This document shows, piece by piece, positions 61,701-64,000 of a stretch of DNA of 64,000 nucleotides. The translations under genes were made by a program, and so were the position numbers. The notes beneath the pieces are model-generated. The model was not told the origin of the DNA. It did not search any database and saw nothing but the letters and a program-made list of their open reading frames with translations. Each line of letters opens with the position of its first letter. Position 1 is the stretch's first letter. Source of the DNA: Acidobacteriota bacterium (GTDB lineage Bacteria; Acidobacteriota; Terriglobia; Bryobacterales; Bryobacteraceae); NCBI GenBank assembly GCA_017307505.1, contig JAFKEE010000028.1:62001-126000 (forward strand), read 5' to 3'.

Positions 61701-61894
61701 GAGGCGAAGCCCGCCGCCCGCTCGGGCTCACCGTCATGGGCGGCCTGGTCTGCTCTCAGTTGCTCACGCTCTATCTGACGCCGGTGGTCTACACCTACAT
61801 GGCCACAATCGTGGATCGCTGGCGGTCGCGGCATAAGAAAGTTTCCCTTGACGCGATCCCGGCCGGAATCACCACCAGCGGAACTGCCAAATGA
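58757..61894 (+). CDS. RND-family efflux permease, first of tandem pair (MdtB/C-like)
   Basis: Predicted inner-membrane RND transporter of 1045 residues that exchanges drugs or other amphiphiles for protons. The start is GTG, overlapping the adaptor's stop (GTGA). It has the RND layout: first membrane helix (IRRPIATSLLMLAVALFGILAYR split), porter domains, LCVGFVVDDAIVMLENIVRHME with the proton-relay Asp-Asp pair, SREIGFTIVSMTISLAAVFIPLLFMGG (split), and the C-terminal half with GFVGMILLIGLVKKNAIMQIDFALEAERK. It is of normal length and complete. A second permease follows directly, so this is an MdtABC-like system. Confidence 0.95.
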   Translation: MNICETFIRRPIATSLLMLAVALFGILAYRALPVSDMPRVDFPTLVVSASLPGANPDTMASAVATPLERQFTGIAGMDSMISSNSTGNSQITLTFDLSRDLDGAAVDVETAIAEAMPLLPPGMPSPPSFRKFNPGDAPVIFLSLTTKVLPMWKLDEYAQNIIAQRLSMVTGVAQVQVMGAQKYAVRVQVDPDQLAAKKIGLNEVSQALSDWNVNEPTGTLYGPHQSYNVLASGQLMRAKDYESLVVTYRNGAAVRLRDVANVLDSVEDDKTASWIYTGNTNERAINLMVMRQPDSNTIEVTDAVKALIPMFQAQLPPSVTLAVRGDRSKNIRESFTDIQMTMAVTLGLVIMVIFIFLRNLSATAIPTMALPFSIIGTFSIMYVLDFSLNNISLMALILCVGFVVDDAIVMLENIVRHMEKGESAMQASLRGSREIGFTIVSMTISLAAVFIPLLFMGGILGRLFREFAVSICVAILISGMVSISLTPMLCSRFLRPVNHLRHGWLYNLIERGFMAIHRVYERSLGWVLHHRPVMLAIFVIMLGVTGWLFTVVQKGFIPEVDSDQMFVTVEAAQGTSFYQMAKYQQRVGEILRKDPNIETIMLSAGGSFNASASSGRLMVQLKPRRERTLSVFEVVNELRPKLATISGIRAFPSVPAAIRIGGRRSKAQYDFTLQSPDTAELYAEASKFEEVVAKLLGLLDVASDLEVKNPRVNVSIDRDKAAALQLNLLQVQGSLYSAFGPRWATTIYSSMSQNRVLMELQPKYQAHPDTIPTLYFKSDNGNVVPFQSFGKMYIDAGPLTVNHSGQLPSVTISFNLRPGMALGDAVDLIQDAAIRHLPASITPSFQGTAKAFQDSLKNLGLLLLVAILVVYIVLGVLYESYIHPLTILSGLPSAGFGALLTLLLFNVELNIYGFVGMILLIGLVKKNAIMQIDFALEAERKEGKSPAEAIYEGCLTRFRPIMMTTMSALLGALPISLGYGAGGEARRPLGLTVMGGLVCSQLLTLYLTPVVYTYMATIVDRWRSRHKKVSLDAIPAGITTSGTAK

Positions 61895-64000
61895 ACATTT
61901 CCGAACTCTTTATTAAACGGCCCATCGCCACCAGCCTTTTCATGTGCGCCATCATTCTGTTCGGAATGGTGGCCTACCGGTCGCTGGCGGTCAGCGATCT
62001 GCCGAATGTGGACTTCCCCACACTCCTGGTCACGGCCAGTCTGCCCGGAGCGAATCCCGAGACCATGGCGTCGGCCGTCGCCACGCCGATGGAAAACCAG
62101 TTCTCGACCATCGCCGGCCTGAACTCGATGACTTCGGTGAACTCCCAGGGCGCCACGCAGATTACGCTGGAATTCGATCTCAGCCGCAGCCTGGACGGCG
62201 CTGCCGTCGACGTACAGGCGGCCATCACCCAGGCCTCGCGCCTGCTGCCGCCGGGCATGCCCACTCCGCCGACCTTCACCAAGGTGAACCCGGCCGATCA
62301 ACCTATCCTTTATCTGGCGCTCACCTCCCCCACGCTGCCGCTGTATACACTCGACGAATATGCGGAAACCCGCATCGCGCAGCGCATCTCCATGGTGAGC
62401 GGCGTTGCCCAGGTTCAGGTGCTGGGCGCGCAGAAGTACGCCGTTCACGTCCAGATGGATCCCCAGAAGCTGGCCGCGCACCAGGTGGGCATCAACGAGA
62501 TCGAAACGGCACTCAAGAACTGGAATGTGAACCTGCCCGCCGGCTCCATCATCGGACCCCAGCGCGCTTTCACCTTGCAGGCTTCCGGCCAGCTGACGAA
62601 TGCCGCCGCGTATCGCCCGCTGGTGGTCTCCTACCGCCGCGGCACGCCGGTTCGCCTGGAAGAGCTCGGTCAGGTGATCGACGGCGTGGAAGATGACAAG
62701 ACCGCTTCCTGGTTCTATCGCCACGGACCCGGCAACCGCGCCGTCGTCCTTGCTATCCAGCGCCAGCCCGGCACCAACACCATCGCAGTCACCGATGCGA
62801 TCAAACATCTCATCCCGCTATTCCAGTCCGAGCTGCCGCCGTCGGTGAAGATGGAGATCTTCTACGACCGCTCCGACACCATCCGCGAGTCCTACGACGA
62901 CGTGCAGTTCACCATGGTGCTGACACTTGGACTGGTGGTGATGGTCATCTTCCTCTTCCTGAGAAACTTCTCGGCCACGGTCATCCCCAGCCTCGCGCTG
63001 CCGTTCTCGGTCATCGGCACCTTCGCCGTGATGTACCTGCTGGACTACAGCCTCGACAACCTGTCGATGATGGCCCTCATCCTCTCCATCGGCTTCGTGG
63101 TCGATGACGCCATCGTCATGCTGGAGAACATCGTCCGCCACATCGAAATGGGCGAGGAGCCGATGGCTGCCGCCCTCAAGGGATCCAGGGAGATCGGCTT
63201 CACCATCGTCTCCATGACCCTGTCGCTGGCCGCCGTGTTCATCCCTGTCCTCTTTATGGGCGGCGTGCTCGGCCGCCTGTTCAAGGAATTCGCGGTCACC
63301 ATCTGCGTCTCGATCCTGATCTCCGGCGTCGTCTCCGTCACCCTCACGCCGATGCTTTGCAGCCGCTTCCTGCGCGCCGCGCATCATCAGACCAAGGGCT
63401 GGTTCTACAACACAACGGAACGTTTCTTTGACGGCATGCTGCGGCTGTACGACTCCACCCTGCAGGTCGTCCTGCGCTTCCGCCGCGCCACTCTGGCCGT
63501 CAGCTTCGTCGTACTCGTGATCACCGGCTGGATGTTCGTCGACATCCCCAAGGGCTTCATCCCCGATCAGGATACCGACCAGATGCTGATCACCACCGAA
63601 GCCGCACAGGGCACCTCTTACTACCAGATGGTCAAGTACCAGCAGTCCATCGCCGAGGAAGTGCAGGCCGACCCCAACGTCGACTCCCTGGTCTCCAGCG
63701 TCGGCGGCACCACCTCCACCACGCTGGGCGGGCCCAACTTCGGCCAGATGATCGTGCACCTCAAGCCGCGCCACCAGCGCAAGATGCTGGTGAACGAAGT
63801 CATCGACACCCTGCGGCCCAAACTCACCCAGTACCCCGGCATGAAGGTGTATCTGCAGAATCCCCCGGCCATCCAGATCGGCGGCCAGGTCACCAAGAGT
63901 ATCTACCAGTTCTCCATGCAGTCGCCCGACAAGGACGAGCTCTACAAGGCGTCGCGCCGCATGGAAGCCGAGATCGCCGAGATGCCCGGACTGGAAGACG
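61891..64000 (+). CDS. RND-family efflux permease, second of tandem pair (3' end beyond window)
   Basis: Predicted second RND permease, visible for about 703 residues and open to the window end. It begins MNISELFIKRPIATSLFMCA and is clearly homologous to the preceding permease; the Asp-Asp pair is kept in SIGFVVDDAIVMLENIVRHIEMGE. It differs in the porter domain (SPTLPLYTLDEYAETRIAQ; QPGTNTIAVTDAIKH), so the two could form a mixed MdtBC-like trimer. It starts in an ATGA overlap with the stop of the first permease. No outer-membrane factor gene is visible before the window ends; one may follow. Confidence 0.93.
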   Translation, partial: MNISELFIKRPIATSLFMCAIILFGMVAYRSLAVSDLPNVDFPTLLVTASLPGANPETMASAVATPMENQFSTIAGLNSMTSVNSQGATQITLEFDLSRSLDGAAVDVQAAITQASRLLPPGMPTPPTFTKVNPADQPILYLALTSPTLPLYTLDEYAETRIAQRISMVSGVAQVQVLGAQKYAVHVQMDPQKLAAHQVGINEIETALKNWNVNLPAGSIIGPQRAFTLQASGQLTNAAAYRPLVVSYRRGTPVRLEELGQVIDGVEDDKTASWFYRHGPGNRAVVLAIQRQPGTNTIAVTDAIKHLIPLFQSELPPSVKMEIFYDRSDTIRESYDDVQFTMVLTLGLVVMVIFLFLRNFSATVIPSLALPFSVIGTFAVMYLLDYSLDNLSMMALILSIGFVVDDAIVMLENIVRHIEMGEEPMAAALKGSREIGFTIVSMTLSLAAVFIPVLFMGGVLGRLFKEFAVTICVSILISGVVSVTLTPMLCSRFLRAAHHQTKGWFYNTTERFFDGMLRLYDSTLQVVLRFRRATLAVSFVVLVITGWMFVDIPKGFIPDQDTDQMLITTEAAQGTSYYQMVKYQQSIAEEVQADPNVDSLVSSVGGTTSTTLGGPNFGQMIVHLKPRHQRKMLVNEVIDTLRPKLTQYPGMKVYLQNPPAIQIGGQVTKSIYQFSMQSPDKDELYKASRRMEAEIAEMPGLED

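Noticed and set aside
59948-61834. 628-codon minus-strand open frame
   Set aside because: Antisense to the RND permease; the translation is Asp/Gln/His/Arg-rich as expected from the reverse of membrane-protein codons.

Overview
The window looks like a chromosomal segment of a high-GC Acidobacteriota bacterium of the Bryobacterales/Solibacter type. This rests on two very large Oar-like TonB-dependent receptors with carboxypeptidase-type N-terminal domains, many Sec/Tat-exported sugar enzymes, a member of the STGP/GKAR 'NARRHG' protein family common in Acidobacteria, and a GH78 rhamnosidase. The assignment is inference from gene content; there is no rRNA or marker gene to confirm it. I see no tRNA, rRNA, complete insertion sequence, prophage or CRISPR array.

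Layout. 1-7.3 kb (minus strand): a partial aldo/keto reductase, an alpha/beta hydrolase fused to a 3-keto-disaccharide-hydrolase (DUF1080) domain, a small DUF6010 membrane protein, a Tat-exported lactonase-type beta-propeller and a secreted lyase-like protein. 7.6-10.0 kb (plus): a cNMP/CBS/DUF294 protein overlapping a DnaQ-type exonuclease. 10.0-16 kb: an AvrRpt2-like cysteine protease, a Tat aldo/keto reductase, a TIMP-like/CarboxypepD-like surface protein, a 110-bp tandem repeat, a TPR protein and the STGP-family protein. 16.2-22.5 kb: cupin plus NmrA-type reductase, an enolase-superfamily enzyme, a PAF-acetylhydrolase-like hydrolase and a GH67-like glycosidase. 22.5-29.9 kb (minus): a ThuA-domain protein, then a tightly packed trio read as Oar-like receptor, ANL adenylate-forming enzyme, Nramp-like transporter. 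30-40.4 kb: an unrecognised enzyme-sized protein, a serine beta-lactamase-like hydrolase, a second enolase-superfamily enzyme, a second Oar receptor and a phosphocholine-type phospholipase C. 40.6-47.0 kb (plus): a compact seven-gene operon (YcaC-like hydrolase, YtcJ-like amidohydrolase, alginate-export porin, XapX, DoxX, VOC ring-cleavage dioxygenase, MhqD-like esterase). 47-57 kb (minus): alpha/beta hydrolase, winged-helix/TPR membrane regulator, a lone FliM, an S9 peptidase fused to an FGE-type domain, and a GH78 rhamnosidase. 57.4-64 kb (plus): an MdtABC-like RND pump with two tandem permeases, the second cut by the window edge.

How it fits together. Most genes serve extracellular or periplasmic breakdown of plant or microbial glycans, lipids and peptides: exported hydrolases, sugar-acid dehydratase/racemase folds, lactonase, 3-keto-sugar chemistry, and outer-membrane receptors. 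The seven-gene operon resembles quinone/catechol detoxification modules (DoxX, VOC dioxygenase and MhqD are the parts of the Bacillus mhq system) extended with an outer-membrane porin and two hydrolases. The parts most worth a second look are that operon, the receptor/ANL/Nramp-like trio, the DUF294 protein whose nucleotidyltransferase site is missing, the peptidase-FGE fusion, and the tandem repeat in a divergent promoter region.
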